17,944 nt of DNA. Origin: JBBQFD01 sp038321575 (GTDB lineage: Bacteria; Bacillota_I; Bacilli_A; RF39; UBA660). The translations under genes and the position numbers were made by a program. The notes under the pieces were generated by a model. It did no database searches and was not told the origin of the DNA. It saw nothing but the letters and a program-made list of their open reading frames with translations. Each line of letters opens with the position of its first letter. Position 1 is the first letter of the stretch. Shown piece by piece: positions 1 through 6,270 of this stretch. The stretch is from contig JBBQFD010000014.1 of NCBI GenBank assembly GCA_038321575.1, forward strand, positions 1 through 17,944, written 5' to 3'.

Positions 1-247
1 GATTTAAAAAATCATTTATTTCTTTTAAACTACGCATACGACATGTAATATAATGAATCGTTTTATTATATACATCGTAATACTCAGTATCATTATTTAA
101 CTTATTTAATAACTTGGTGTCGATATCATGGTTAAAAAGCAAATGATTATCTAAAATTACATCATCATAGGTAACAATCTTCTCATTATTATCTAAATTA
201 ATCTTATATTTGCCATTATTTAATTTCTTGATACTATCTATTTTCAT
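1..247 (-). CDS. recX: Regulatory protein RecX, N-terminal 82 codons (cut by window edge)
   Basis: I translated this frame by hand from the ATG at 247. It reads MKIDSIKKLNNGKYKI at the start, then a short beta-rich segment (INLDNNEKIVTYDDVIL), and reaches CRMRSLKEINDFL at about residues 69-81. The last segment matches the usual RecX first helical repeat (R-x-R-S-x-K-E-x-x-x-x-L), and the N-terminal strand region is typical of Firmicutes RecX. RecX binds RecA filaments and limits or modulates recombination and the SOS response. The start is supported by AAGGTGGTGA about 5 nt upstream and by a near-consensus promoter at 269-297. The C-terminal half lies outside the window, so length and integrity cannot be judged. 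Identification is by motif pattern only. Confidence 0.8.
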   Translation of the reverse strand, partial: MKIDSIKKLNNGKYKINLDNNEKIVTYDDVILDNHLLFNHDIDTKLLNKLNNDTEYYDVYNKTIHYITCRMRSLKEINDFLN

Positions 248-268
248 AAGTCACCACCTTATGAGTAT

Positions 269-297
269 ATTATACAAACATTTGTTTTGGTAGTCAA
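269..297 (-). promoter_or_regulatory. Promoter of recX with SOS-box-like dyad in the spacer
   Basis: On the minus strand -35 TTGACT (297-292) and -10 TATAAT (274-269) are separated by 17 bp, close to a perfect sigma-A promoter. The spacer holds AAACAAATGTTT, a dyad of the form AAAC-N4-GTTT that abuts the -10 and resembles the Bacillus LexA box (GAAC-N4-GTTC). The -35 lies directly after the U-tract of the rpoZ terminator. Confidence 0.75.
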
Positions 298-302
298 GAA
301 AA

Positions 303-332
303 AACTTAATCCACTTTTATATGGATTAAGTT
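303..332 (-). terminator. Terminator of rpoZ
   Basis: Inverted repeat 322-332 / 303-313 (AACTTAATCCA on the transcript, 8-nt loop) followed by TTTTTTCTT on the minus strand. The last eight codons and part of the stop codon of rpoZ are inside the hairpin. Confidence 0.8.
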
Positions 333-506
333 GTTTGCAATTTCTTCTAAGGCTCTACCAATATTCTTCTTTGAATCATATTCGTTTTCTTTCATCTGAT
401 AATGACCTGTTTCAGCCATTTCTTTAGCCCTCTTAGCTACGATATTAACAAGTAGATATTTTGAACCTACTTGGGTTAATAATTTGTCAATTGATGGATA
501 TATCAT
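306..506 (-). CDS. rpoZ: DNA-directed RNA polymerase omega subunit
   Basis: This 66-aa protein begins MIYPSIDKLL and contains GSKYLLVNIVAKRAKEM (about residues 14-30) and KKNIGRALEEIANN, the conserved omega motifs: the YxLVxxxAKRA helix and the KxVxxALEEI helix. Omega binds the beta-prime subunit and helps RNA polymerase assemble. The frame can be extended upstream to a TTG at 521, but the five extra codons are themselves the Shine-Dalgarno sequence (AGGGGTGA), so ATG at 506 is the real start. The gene stands alone with its own promoter and terminator, between recX and the nuclease gene, and not beside gmk or priA as in many Firmicutes. Confidence 0.93.
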   Translation of the reverse strand: MIYPSIDKLLTQVGSKYLLVNIVAKRAKEMAETGHYQMKENEYDSKKNIGRALEEIANNLIHIKVD

Positions 507-525
507 AACATCACCCCTCAATTAC

Positions 526-554
526 ACTATATAGCATAACTGAAGGCATTACAA
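526..554 (-). promoter_or_regulatory. Promoter of rpoZ
   Basis: Minus strand -35 TTGTAA (554-549), 17-bp spacer, -10 TATAGT (531-526), 20 bp before the ATG at 506. It lies in the short gap after the DUF2779 gene. Confidence 0.6.
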
Positions 555-565
555 GTTTGTTGACA

Positions 566-2437
566 CTATTTGACAGTATCAATTAAACCATGAAGAATTT
601 CTACCATCGCCCAAGTATCTTGCTTACAATATTCAAGCATTTTTTGATAACGATGATTATAATCAACTAAATCTAGTTTAGGAAATGCGGCATAAGTTAC
701 CATTGCTTCCATACCATTACCGATTTCCATTCCTTTATATGTTAGTTTACTAAATAAAGGTAATATTTTTTTAATTGAAAATGAGCCACTCATGTCAGCA
801 TGATAATAATTAAACATCTTAGCTTCAGTTTCACTATAACCAAGTTCTTCATATAAAGTTGATTTTGTTTTAACAACATACATTAAATCAAACATCATAT
901 CACGCATTTTATTTAATTTAATTTTATATTCAGGAAAGATATTACCTAATTCTTTAAGACGAGTCTTTTCAAATGATTCGTTATAAACAAGGATTGTCCC
1001 CTCACTCTCAACATCAATTAATTCACATAATTTTTTAACGAGTTCTTCTCTAGCATCATTGTGATCTTTCGCTAAAAATTCATAATGATTTTTATTAAAA
1101 TCACATATACCAGGAGCAGTTTCAATATGAAGTGAGAATTGGAATACTGATTGAGCATAACACTTTTCCCCTTTATAACGAGGAAGTGGACATGGGAAAG
1201 TTTCAAAATCTAAATGATATATGGGATAAGTAATACAATTTAGTCCATCAATAATCTTTTTTTTGTTCATATATGGAACATTGGTTGCTACTACTTTCCT
1301 TTGAATAACATTTTTTTCACGATTAAGTAGTTCAATTGGAACATCCAGCATACTTACTTTGCCATCATTAATAAGATCAAAACGATCATATTTATTACCA
1401 GCAATATCTTTAAAGCCATGATGGCCATCAATATAACTCATAATCGAATTAACTTCTGGTACTTTCTTCCAACATTCAGCAACATACTTACACTTCGTTG
1501 TTTTTTTAGTTGCACAATAAATACCTAGTGGACATGGATCAATATTAAGATTCTTTATATATAACTCTACTCGTTTACGATCTAAATCAATAATATCCAT
1601 ACAGTCTTTTGTAATCTTAGTTATATCAAAATAACAAATAATCTCGTTTCCTAAGTCATCTGTTTCATATGATGGTTGATCACCATTCATTTTGCCATTA
1701 TGTACATATTTATTATTTAAAACCGCTAAATAATATTTAACAAGTGGAATCTTATCTGTCATATTATTTTGTTTTAAATCATTTTCTACAATATATCTTT
1801 GAACAGCCAAGTCATAAATATAGTTTCCTGCGATATTAAAACGATCTAAAAGCTTACTACGATGTTCATAGTATTTTTCTTCTGGCATATAATTTTCAAT
1901 TTTATCAATTTCTTCAATTAAATGATAAATATTATCATCACCTAGTTTAAAAATAGAAATATATTCAGCCTCACCAAATTCATTTTTAATTTTAGGACCT
2001 ATCTCTAAATACTTCCTAGAGGTTGTGGCCTTTACTTCGATAATATTAAAAGCCTCTTTTGTTTCATTATATATATCAACATAACATAAATAACGAATAC
2101 CATTAATAACCGCATCAAAACTCTCTTGATCTTTAGTATCTTTAGAGTATTTAAATGTGCCTTCAAAATATTTAGGTGCTAAATTACCCGCTAATAATTC
2201 AATTTTATTATAATATGGTAACATCATCTCTAAATGTTCATTAGGGGCATCAATTAAATCATTACCTTCTTCATCATACATCGTATCAAGAATTTCCGCT
2301 AAATAAGTCTCTTCTTCTTCCTTACGATATTCACTTAAAGTAACATTACTATTTAATTTTTCTTTCTTTAAATCATCTAATGCTACATAACGTGGACAAC
2401 GAATATAATTAATAAACTTGGTTTTGGTTATCGCCAT
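566..2437 (-). CDS. DUF2779 protein: Cas4/RecB-like nuclease domain plus RNase H-like exonuclease domain
   Basis: The C-terminal half matches the DUF2779 family (found in Mollicutes and other bacteria, function unknown). Visible N-terminal elements resemble a PD-(D/E)XK nuclease of the Cas4/RecB type: C14 (YIRCPRY), D121, and E134-V-K136. A later cysteine cluster (C302, C308, C316, C322, ending CKYVAEC) could with C14 hold an iron-sulfur cluster. Residues about 405-620 look like a DEDDy 3'-5' exonuclease fold: D410 and E412 in HLDFETF, N486 in VYNESFEKTRL where a second motif would lie, and Y603-x3-D607 in EYCKQD. A second-motif Asp is not obvious. The predicted role is single-strand DNA or RNA processing, which is inference. 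The gene starts 13 nt after pdp with AAAGGTGA upstream, so it is probably cotranscribed with it. It ends in TAG, with no clear terminator before rpoZ. Confidence 0.82.
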   Translation of the reverse strand: MAITKTKFINYIRCPRYVALDDLKKEKLNSNVTLSEYRKEEEETYLAEILDTMYDEEGNDLIDAPNEHLEMMLPYYNKIELLAGNLAPKYFEGTFKYSKDTKDQESFDAVINGIRYLCYVDIYNETKEAFNIIEVKATTSRKYLEIGPKIKNEFGEAEYISIFKLGDDNIYHLIEEIDKIENYMPEEKYYEHRSKLLDRFNIAGNYIYDLAVQRYIVENDLKQNNMTDKIPLVKYYLAVLNNKYVHNGKMNGDQPSYETDDLGNEIICYFDITKITKDCMDIIDLDRKRVELYIKNLNIDPCPLGIYCATKKTTKCKYVAECWKKVPEVNSIMSYIDGHHGFKDIAGNKYDRFDLINDGKVSMLDVPIELLNREKNVIQRKVVATNVPYMNKKKIIDGLNCITYPIYHLDFETFPCPLPRYKGEKCYAQSVFQFSLHIETAPGICDFNKNHYEFLAKDHNDAREELVKKLCELIDVESEGTILVYNESFEKTRLKELGNIFPEYKIKLNKMRDMMFDLMYVVKTKSTLYEELGYSETEAKMFNYYHADMSGSFSIKKILPLFSKLTYKGMEIGNGMEAMVTYAAFPKLDLVDYNHRYQKMLEYCKQDTWAMVEILHGLIDTVK

Positions 2438-2450
2438 TTATTCACCTTTT

Positions 2451-3725
2451 CTATCTAATAACTTCATAAATCAATAATTCTTTTAAAGGCGCGTCACTTG
2501 TTATTTTAAAACAATCATGTAAAGCTTTAATATCGGGTTCTTTATCACCTAAATAAATAGCTAATAACTCATCACCTTCATTAACAAAATCTCCAACTTG
2601 TTTTGCTAATTTAAAACCAACTCGATAATCAATCAGATCATCTTTATTGATTCTTCCAGCACCAAGAGATCGCGCTAATTCGCCTAATTTTAAAGCATTA
2701 ATTGTGTTTATAAACCCAGTTTGATCACTTTTAATTGAGGTAATACGATTGGTAAGCGGAATTCTGGTTAAATCACCATGTTGCGCTTTTACTAATTCCT
2801 CAAACTTTTTATATGCTCTACCATTATTAAGGTTTTCAGTAACTAATGCCTCAGCTTCTTCTAAACTTATTTTTTTACCTAAACTAACCATAAATGAACC
2901 TAAGACAATTACAAGCTCGCGAGTATCAGTTGGTCCTTTGCCTTTTAATACCTCAACACTCTCAAGGACTTCAAGCGAATTACCAATGGCACGTCCTAAA
3001 GGAGCGTTCATATTAGTTAATACACAGACAACTTCTTTATGATAATGATTACCAATAGCAATCATTAGTTTTGCTAAATGACGAGCACCATTAATATTTT
3101 TTACTAAAGCGCCATTTCCTACTTTTAAATCAATTACTATTTTATCAGCCCCAGATGCAATCTTTTTGCTCATAATGCTTGCAGCAATTAATGGTAGTGA
3201 GGATGTTGTTCCTGTAACATCACGTAGTGCATAAATCGCTTTATCAGCTGGTACTAAATTACTAGTTTGACTAATAATAGCAACTCCTATATCAGCCATT
3301 TGTTTTAAAAATTCTTCATTACTTAAATCAACCTTAAAATTTGGGATCGACTCTAATTTATCAATTGTTCCTCCCGTATGTCCTAAACTATGACCACTCA
3401 TTTTAGCAACTTTAACACCACATGATGCTACTAAAGGAGCTAAAATTAAAGTTGTTTTATCGCCAACACCACCAGTAGAATGTTTATCAACAATTGGTCC
3501 TGCAATACCGCTTAAATCAATCTTATCACCACTATTAATAAATATTTCAGTTAATGATAATGTTTCAGTATCATTCATTCCGTTAATACTTATTGCCATC
3601 AAAAAAGCACTCATTTGATAGTCTTCAATTGATCCATCTAAATAACCATCAATCATAAATTTTATTTCTTCAATAGTTAATTCTAAATGATTTTTTTTCT
3701 TTTCAATTATATCAATAATATGCAT
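2451..3725 (-). CDS. pdp: Pyrimidine-nucleoside phosphorylase
   Basis: This 424-aa enzyme has the usual family length. It carries out phosphorolysis of uridine, thymidine and deoxyuridine to base plus (deoxy)ribose-1-phosphate, the salvage route common in wall-less bacteria. Visible motifs: K81-H82-S83 in VDKHSTGGVGDKTTL (phosphate-binding region), GHTGGTIDKLES (115-126), and R168, S183 and K187, which match the pyrimidine-contacting Arg/Ser/Lys of the family. Lys in GDKTTL and the overall motif fit Pdp better than DeoA. Two deviations are odd: SGHSLGHTGGT (110-120) replaces the common SGRGLGHTGGT, and GNGALVK (203-209) replaces a usual GxGAFMK. The start has AGGGTGATAAG before the ATG and an extended -10 promoter. 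It is the first gene of a two-gene operon with the DUF2779 protein. Confidence 0.93.
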   Translation of the reverse strand: MHIIDIIEKKKNHLELTIEEIKFMIDGYLDGSIEDYQMSAFLMAISINGMNDTETLSLTEIFINSGDKIDLSGIAGPIVDKHSTGGVGDKTTLILAPLVASCGVKVAKMSGHSLGHTGGTIDKLESIPNFKVDLSNEEFLKQMADIGVAIISQTSNLVPADKAIYALRDVTGTTSSLPLIAASIMSKKIASGADKIVIDLKVGNGALVKNINGARHLAKLMIAIGNHYHKEVVCVLTNMNAPLGRAIGNSLEVLESVEVLKGKGPTDTRELVIVLGSFMVSLGKKISLEEAEALVTENLNNGRAYKKFEELVKAQHGDLTRIPLTNRITSIKSDQTGFINTINALKLGELARSLGAGRINKDDLIDYRVGFKLAKQVGDFVNEGDELLAIYLGDKEPDIKALHDCFKITSDAPLKELLIYEVIR

Positions 3726-3742
3726 CTTATCACCCTATTATT

Positions 3743-3751
3743 ATTATATCA
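3743..3751 (-). promoter_or_regulatory. Extended -10 promoter of pdp
   Basis: TGATATAAT on the minus strand (3751-3743), 18 bp before the ATG at 3725. No good -35 at 17 bp, as expected for an extended -10 type. Confidence 0.5.
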
Positions 3752-3770
3752 TACAACATATAAAAGAAAA

Positions 3771-3787
3771 AAGGATTATTCATCCTT
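3771..3787 (-). terminator. Terminator of the metallophosphoesterase gene
   Basis: AAGGAT, 5-nt loop, ATCCTT, then TTTTCTTTT on the minus strand, starting about 10 nt after the stop codon. Confidence 0.7.
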
Positions 3788-3796
3788 GTTATTCTA

Positions 3797-4684
3797 TCAT
3801 TTTTTTATAAGCACATGTTGTTCGCTATTATAATTAAAGTCAATTACTTCAATATTAGGAGCATATAATCTATTAAATACCGATATTAAACCAGCACTAC
3901 TAGCTAATCTAGTAACTCCATTGGATATTAATAATGCGGTATTGTCTTTTTGATATATACCATATGACCCACCTGGTAATATTCGATGTTTTGGTCCTGG
4001 ACTAATTATTCCTCGGTGATTTTTTAATATTTCTTGCATAAATTTAGGAGTTAGTCCACCATGATAATGTCCACTTAAAATTAAATCAAATAGTGTAACA
4101 TCTTTAGATCGCTTATCTGTAATAAATTTATTATGTGAAACAAACCCTGCTGGTGAATGGGATAAAAGAATATTTAACTTGTTAGTATTAATTTTTTCCG
4201 TAAAACCTACTCTATTAAATTCACTTGCAAATTCATCAATATTTTCATCATATTTGTTATACCATTTAAAACCAGGATTAAAAGCACTGAAAGAGATATT
4301 TTTATCAGGTACTTCATGAATACTATAAGTATTATCTAATAATGTAAAATTCTTAAGCCATCCGAGTTTTTTAACCCATTCATGATCAACTTTATACATC
4401 CATTTATGATTTTTTAAATCTTGAAAATCATGATTACCAATTGAGGCAACAAACGGAGCAATCTTAAGTAATTCTTTTAACTCATTATATAATTTCTTTT
4501 TGTTTTGACTTGCAGTATCTATTATATCGCCAGGAATAGCAATATAATCTGGTTTTAAGTTTTCTAAAATCTTGGTGATATTCGATAAAACTTTAGCATC
4601 ACCATGAATATCAGAAATACAAACTAATCTAAAATTTTTGATTTTAGATTGTTCCATAATATATTTATTAACTTTTATTTTCAT
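3797..4684 (-). CDS. Calcineurin-like metallophosphoesterase
   Basis: All metal-binding motifs of the calcineurin-like phosphoesterase fold are present in order: D25-x-H27 (ISDIHGD), G52-D53 (PGDIID), G83-N84-H85-D86 (IGNHDF), H176 (SHSPAGF) and G205-H206-Y-H208 (SGHYHGG). This predicts a two-metal hydrolase. The substrate cannot be told from sequence; relatives of this size include YkuE-like phosphohydrolases. There is no clear signal peptide or membrane segment, so it is probably cytoplasmic. The gene is a single-gene unit with its own promoter and terminator. It ends in TGA followed at once by TAG, the only TGA stop in the window. The start has AAAGGGGATAGT before the ATG. Confidence 0.9.
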   Translation of the reverse strand: MKIKVNKYIMEQSKIKNFRLVCISDIHGDAKVLSNITKILENLKPDYIAIPGDIIDTASQNKKKLYNELKELLKIAPFVASIGNHDFQDLKNHKWMYKVDHEWVKKLGWLKNFTLLDNTYSIHEVPDKNISFSAFNPGFKWYNKYDENIDEFASEFNRVGFTEKINTNKLNILLSHSPAGFVSHNKFITDKRSKDVTLFDLILSGHYHGGLTPKFMQEILKNHRGIISPGPKHRILPGGSYGIYQKDNTALLISNGVTRLASSAGLISVFNRLYAPNIEVIDFNYNSEQHVLIKK

Positions 4685-4707
4685 ACTATCCCCTTTTTCT
4701 CTTGAAT

Positions 4708-4736
4708 ATAATATATGAAAGTCCTCTTATTGTCAA
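4708..4736 (-). promoter_or_regulatory. Promoter of the metallophosphoesterase gene
   Basis: Perfect -35 TTGACA (4736-4731), 17-bp spacer, -10 TATTAT (4713-4708), 24 bp before the start codon. Confidence 0.7.
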
Positions 4737-4762
4737 CTTGAAAATTATTCATTAAATAAAAG

Positions 4763-4783
4763 CAAGGAAGTTTATCTTCCTTG
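4763..4783 (-). terminator. Terminator of the HD-domain gene, stop codon in the loop
   Basis: CAAGGAAG, loop ATAAA, CTTCCTTG on the minus strand, then CTTTTATTT. The TAA of the gene (4774-4772) is in the loop, so the final Q-G-R codons form the 5' arm. Confidence 0.75.
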
Positions 4784-5344
4784 TTTTAATTCTAATATTT
4801 TTTGTTTTTGCTTAGTATATTCATTTAATAAAGAATGATATTTTTCACTTTGTGATAATAAATCTGCTTCCTTTAGTTTAAATAAATCTATAATTTCATC
4901 TTTATCCAATTGTTTAATAATTAACAAGTTTTGTTCATCTTTAAGATCCTCAAAGTTCTTATCATGATATAAAATTAATGAGGATACAGCTTTTTTTAAT
5001 TTTTCCTCTAATTGATATTTATTAGCAAAATTATCAAATATAATTTGCGATTCAATCCAATGTCCTCTAAAATGTCCAATACCGTTTTCATCTTCAGAAT
5101 ATGCTTTTGGTTTTCCAACATCATGGAATAAAGCTGATAATCTTAAAATAAGAGTTGGTGAAACTTTAGAAATAACATTTAATGTATGTTCATAAACATC
5201 ATATATATGCCACGGATTATTTTGATTAAATCCCTTACATTTTTCTAACTCAGGAATCATATTAAAAATCATGGTTTCATTTATTAGTATTTTTTCTTTT
5301 GGGTTATCACTCAATATAATTTCAAATAAATCATCAATATTCAT
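4772..5344 (-). CDS. HD-domain phosphohydrolase related to the HD domain of CCA-adding enzymes
   Basis: This 190-aa protein has an HD-superfamily core: H53 in VYEHTLNV, H74-D75 in ALFHDVGKPK, H91/H95 in GHFRGHW, and H127-D128 near the end. The arrangement (WHIYDVYEHT, RLSALFHDVGKP, FRGHWIES) is close to the C-terminal HD domain of tRNA nucleotidyltransferases, but the nucleotidyltransferase domain is missing. It is probably a free-standing metal-dependent phosphohydrolase acting on nucleotides or cyclic phosphates; the substrate is unknown. Its start has TAGGTGA upstream and an extended -10 promoter. The C-terminal 50 residues are rich in Lys, Glu and Leu and probably helical. Confidence 0.87.
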   Translation of the reverse strand: MNIDDLFEIILSDNPKEKILINETMIFNMIPELEKCKGFNQNNPWHIYDVYEHTLNVISKVSPTLILRLSALFHDVGKPKAYSEDENGIGHFRGHWIESQIIFDNFANKYQLEEKLKKAVSSLILYHDKNFEDLKDEQNLLIIKQLDKDEIIDLFKLKEADLLSQSEKYHSLLNEYTKQKQKILELKQGR

Positions 5345-5360
5345 TTAAATCACCTACAAT

Positions 5361-5369
5361 TATTATAAC
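5361..5369 (-). promoter_or_regulatory. Extended -10 promoter of the HD-domain gene
   Basis: TGTTATAAT on the minus strand just upstream of the Shine-Dalgarno TAGGTGA. No good -35 is visible at 17 bp. It lies directly downstream of the ssb terminator. Confidence 0.5.
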
Positions 5370-5391
5370 ATACTAAAATAATTTTAGAATT

Positions 5392-5417
5392 GAAAAAGAA
5401 GTTTAATCTTCTTTTTC
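5392..5417 (-). terminator. Terminator of ssb, stop codon in the loop
   Basis: Ten-base-pair stem GAAAAAGAAG / CTTCTTTTTC with a 6-nt loop that holds the TAA. The 5' arm encodes the last residues E-K-E-D of SSB. Confidence 0.75.
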
Positions 5418-5744
5418 GTCTTTATTCTTACTTGATAAGAACGTTACTTTTTCCGCTACTATTTCCATAACATAACGACGTTTTTCATCTTCTACTTCAA
5501 AACTACGGGTTTGGACTCGACCTTTAACACCTATTAAATCACCTTTTTTACAATATTCAACCGTATTTTCAGCTATACCTTTCCATAATACACACGAAAT
5601 AAAATCTGTTTCATATTCACCATTACTATTTTTAAAGCTGCGGGGTACAGCTAGCGTAATATTGGTGACTTTATTACCATTTTCTGTTTCTTTTAATTCA
5701 GGATCTTTTACTAATCTTCCAACAATAACTGTTTGATTAAGCAT
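5403..5744 (-). CDS. ssb: Single-stranded DNA-binding protein, short form
   Basis: The OB-fold pattern of bacterial SSB is clear: MLNQTVIVGRLVKDPEL at the start, TNITLAVPRSF, TDFISCVLWKGIAENTVEYCKKGDLIGVKGRVQTRSF. SSB coats and protects single-stranded DNA in replication and repair. At 113 aa the protein is almost only the OB fold. It lacks the Gly/Pro/Gln-rich linker and the acidic tip ending in Pro-Phe that recruits partner proteins, and ends in KNKDEKED instead. This resembles short forms such as Bacillus SsbB. The gene is not in the usual rpsF-ssb-rpsR context, so another SSB may exist elsewhere (inference). The Shine-Dalgarno is strong: AAAGGAGGAATATCG before the ATG. Confidence 0.92.
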   Translation of the reverse strand: MLNQTVIVGRLVKDPELKETENGNKVTNITLAVPRSFKNSNGEYETDFISCVLWKGIAENTVEYCKKGDLIGVKGRVQTRSFEVEDEKRRYVMEIVAEKVTFLSSKNKDEKED

Positions 5745-5762
5745 CGATATTCCTCCTTTCTA

Positions 5763-5780
5763 GGGTTAATATACATACCC
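5763..5780. promoter_or_regulatory. Dyad over the ssb -10 element, possible operator
   Basis: GGGT-N3-TATA-N3-ACCC, an 18-bp dyad centred on the candidate -10 of ssb. Its position suits a repressor site, but no regulator is identified. Confidence 0.3.
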
Positions 5781-5796
5781 AAAAAAAGAAAGACAA
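5768..5796 (-). promoter_or_regulatory. Promoter of ssb, -35 inside the upstream hairpin
   Basis: Minus strand -35 TTGTCT (5796-5791), 17-bp spacer, -10 TATATT (5773-5768). The -35 sits in the 3' arm of the hairpin at 5782-5815. Confidence 0.5.
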
Positions 5797-5815
5797 ATGA
5801 CTGTCTTTCTTTTTT
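5782..5815. terminator. Strong hairpin between the lipoprotein gene and ssb
   Basis: A 14-bp perfect stem (5782-5795 / 5802-5815, core AGAAAGACA) with a 6-nt loop, flanked by A and T runs, able to terminate in either direction. It is about 90 nt after the lipoprotein gene, which already has a terminator, so it may act as a second stop or as part of the ssb leader. Confidence 0.65.
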
Positions 5816-5896
5816 ATATTTATTTATCTCATATATTTAATTTAATTGCCTACAATTAATCTTGTTTAATGTTTTTATAAATAACAGAAAATAAAA

Positions 5897-5919
5897 AACA
5901 AAAGTTTTTTACTTTTGTT
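5897..5919 (-). terminator. Terminator of the lipoprotein gene, stop codon in the loop
   Basis: AACAAAAG, loop TAAAAAA, CTTTTGTT followed by TTTTATTTT on the minus strand. The loop begins with the TAA stop codon. Confidence 0.7.
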
Positions 5920-6226
5920 CACAATTCATTTTATACTCATATTTAGTGATTGCTTGTGTTTCACGATTTAGTGAAAGTTTTATATAAGAACTATCACGAC
6001 AATCTTTTAATTTACTAACATCGAAATTACCATCAGAATTCTTATTAGCATTCTTTAAAGAAGCAATTGATACTTCTTGGATATCAATTTCTAATGTATG
6101 TCCTTTTACATATTTTTCAAAATAAGCATCAGCCATTTTCTTCATGATGGGCTTATAATCAACTTTCTTGGCACCACAACCAACTAAGATTAAAGCTAAA
6201 ACTGGTAATATAAATAACTTTTTCAT
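5909..6226 (-). CDS. Small lipoprotein, function unknown
   Basis: This 105-aa protein starts MKKLFILPVLALILVGCGAKK, a lipoprotein signal peptide with lipobox LVGC. The predicted mature lipidated cysteine is C17, giving a mature form of about 89 residues on the outer face of the membrane. The mature part has charged helical sequence (KPIMKKMADAYFEKYVKG) and two further cysteines (C77 in KLKDCRDS and C102 in MNCEQK) that could form a disulfide. I recognise no family; small lipoproteins of this kind are common in Mollicutes and low-GC Firmicutes. The Shine-Dalgarno TAGGAGGG and an extended -10 promoter support the start. The gene has its own terminator. Confidence 0.8.
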   Translation of the reverse strand: MKKLFILPVLALILVGCGAKKVDYKPIMKKMADAYFEKYVKGHTLEIDIQEVSIASLKNANKNSDGNFDVSKLKDCRDSSYIKLSLNRETQAITKYEYKMNCEQK

Positions 6227-6250
6227 AAACCCTCCTAATATTCTATATAA

Positions 6251-6259
6251 ATTATATCA
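6251..6259 (-). promoter_or_regulatory. Extended -10 promoter of the lipoprotein gene
   Basis: TGATATAAT on the minus strand, 25 bp before the ATG, in the 44-bp gap after sufB. The AT-rich upstream sequence makes any -35 ambiguous. Confidence 0.5.
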
Positions 6260-6270
6260 TATTTTTTAAA

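Noticed and set aside
507..521. Longer start (TTG) for the omega subunit
   Set aside because: The extra codons are the Shine-Dalgarno of the downstream ATG and the conserved omega sequence begins at MIYPS.
560..575. Two TTGACA sequences in tandem on the plus strand
   Set aside because: No -10 at a suitable distance and no plus-strand gene follows; one overlaps the end of the DUF2779 coding sequence.
2749..3042. Plus-strand open frame inside pdp
   Set aside because: Antisense to a well-conserved enzyme and without a ribosome site.
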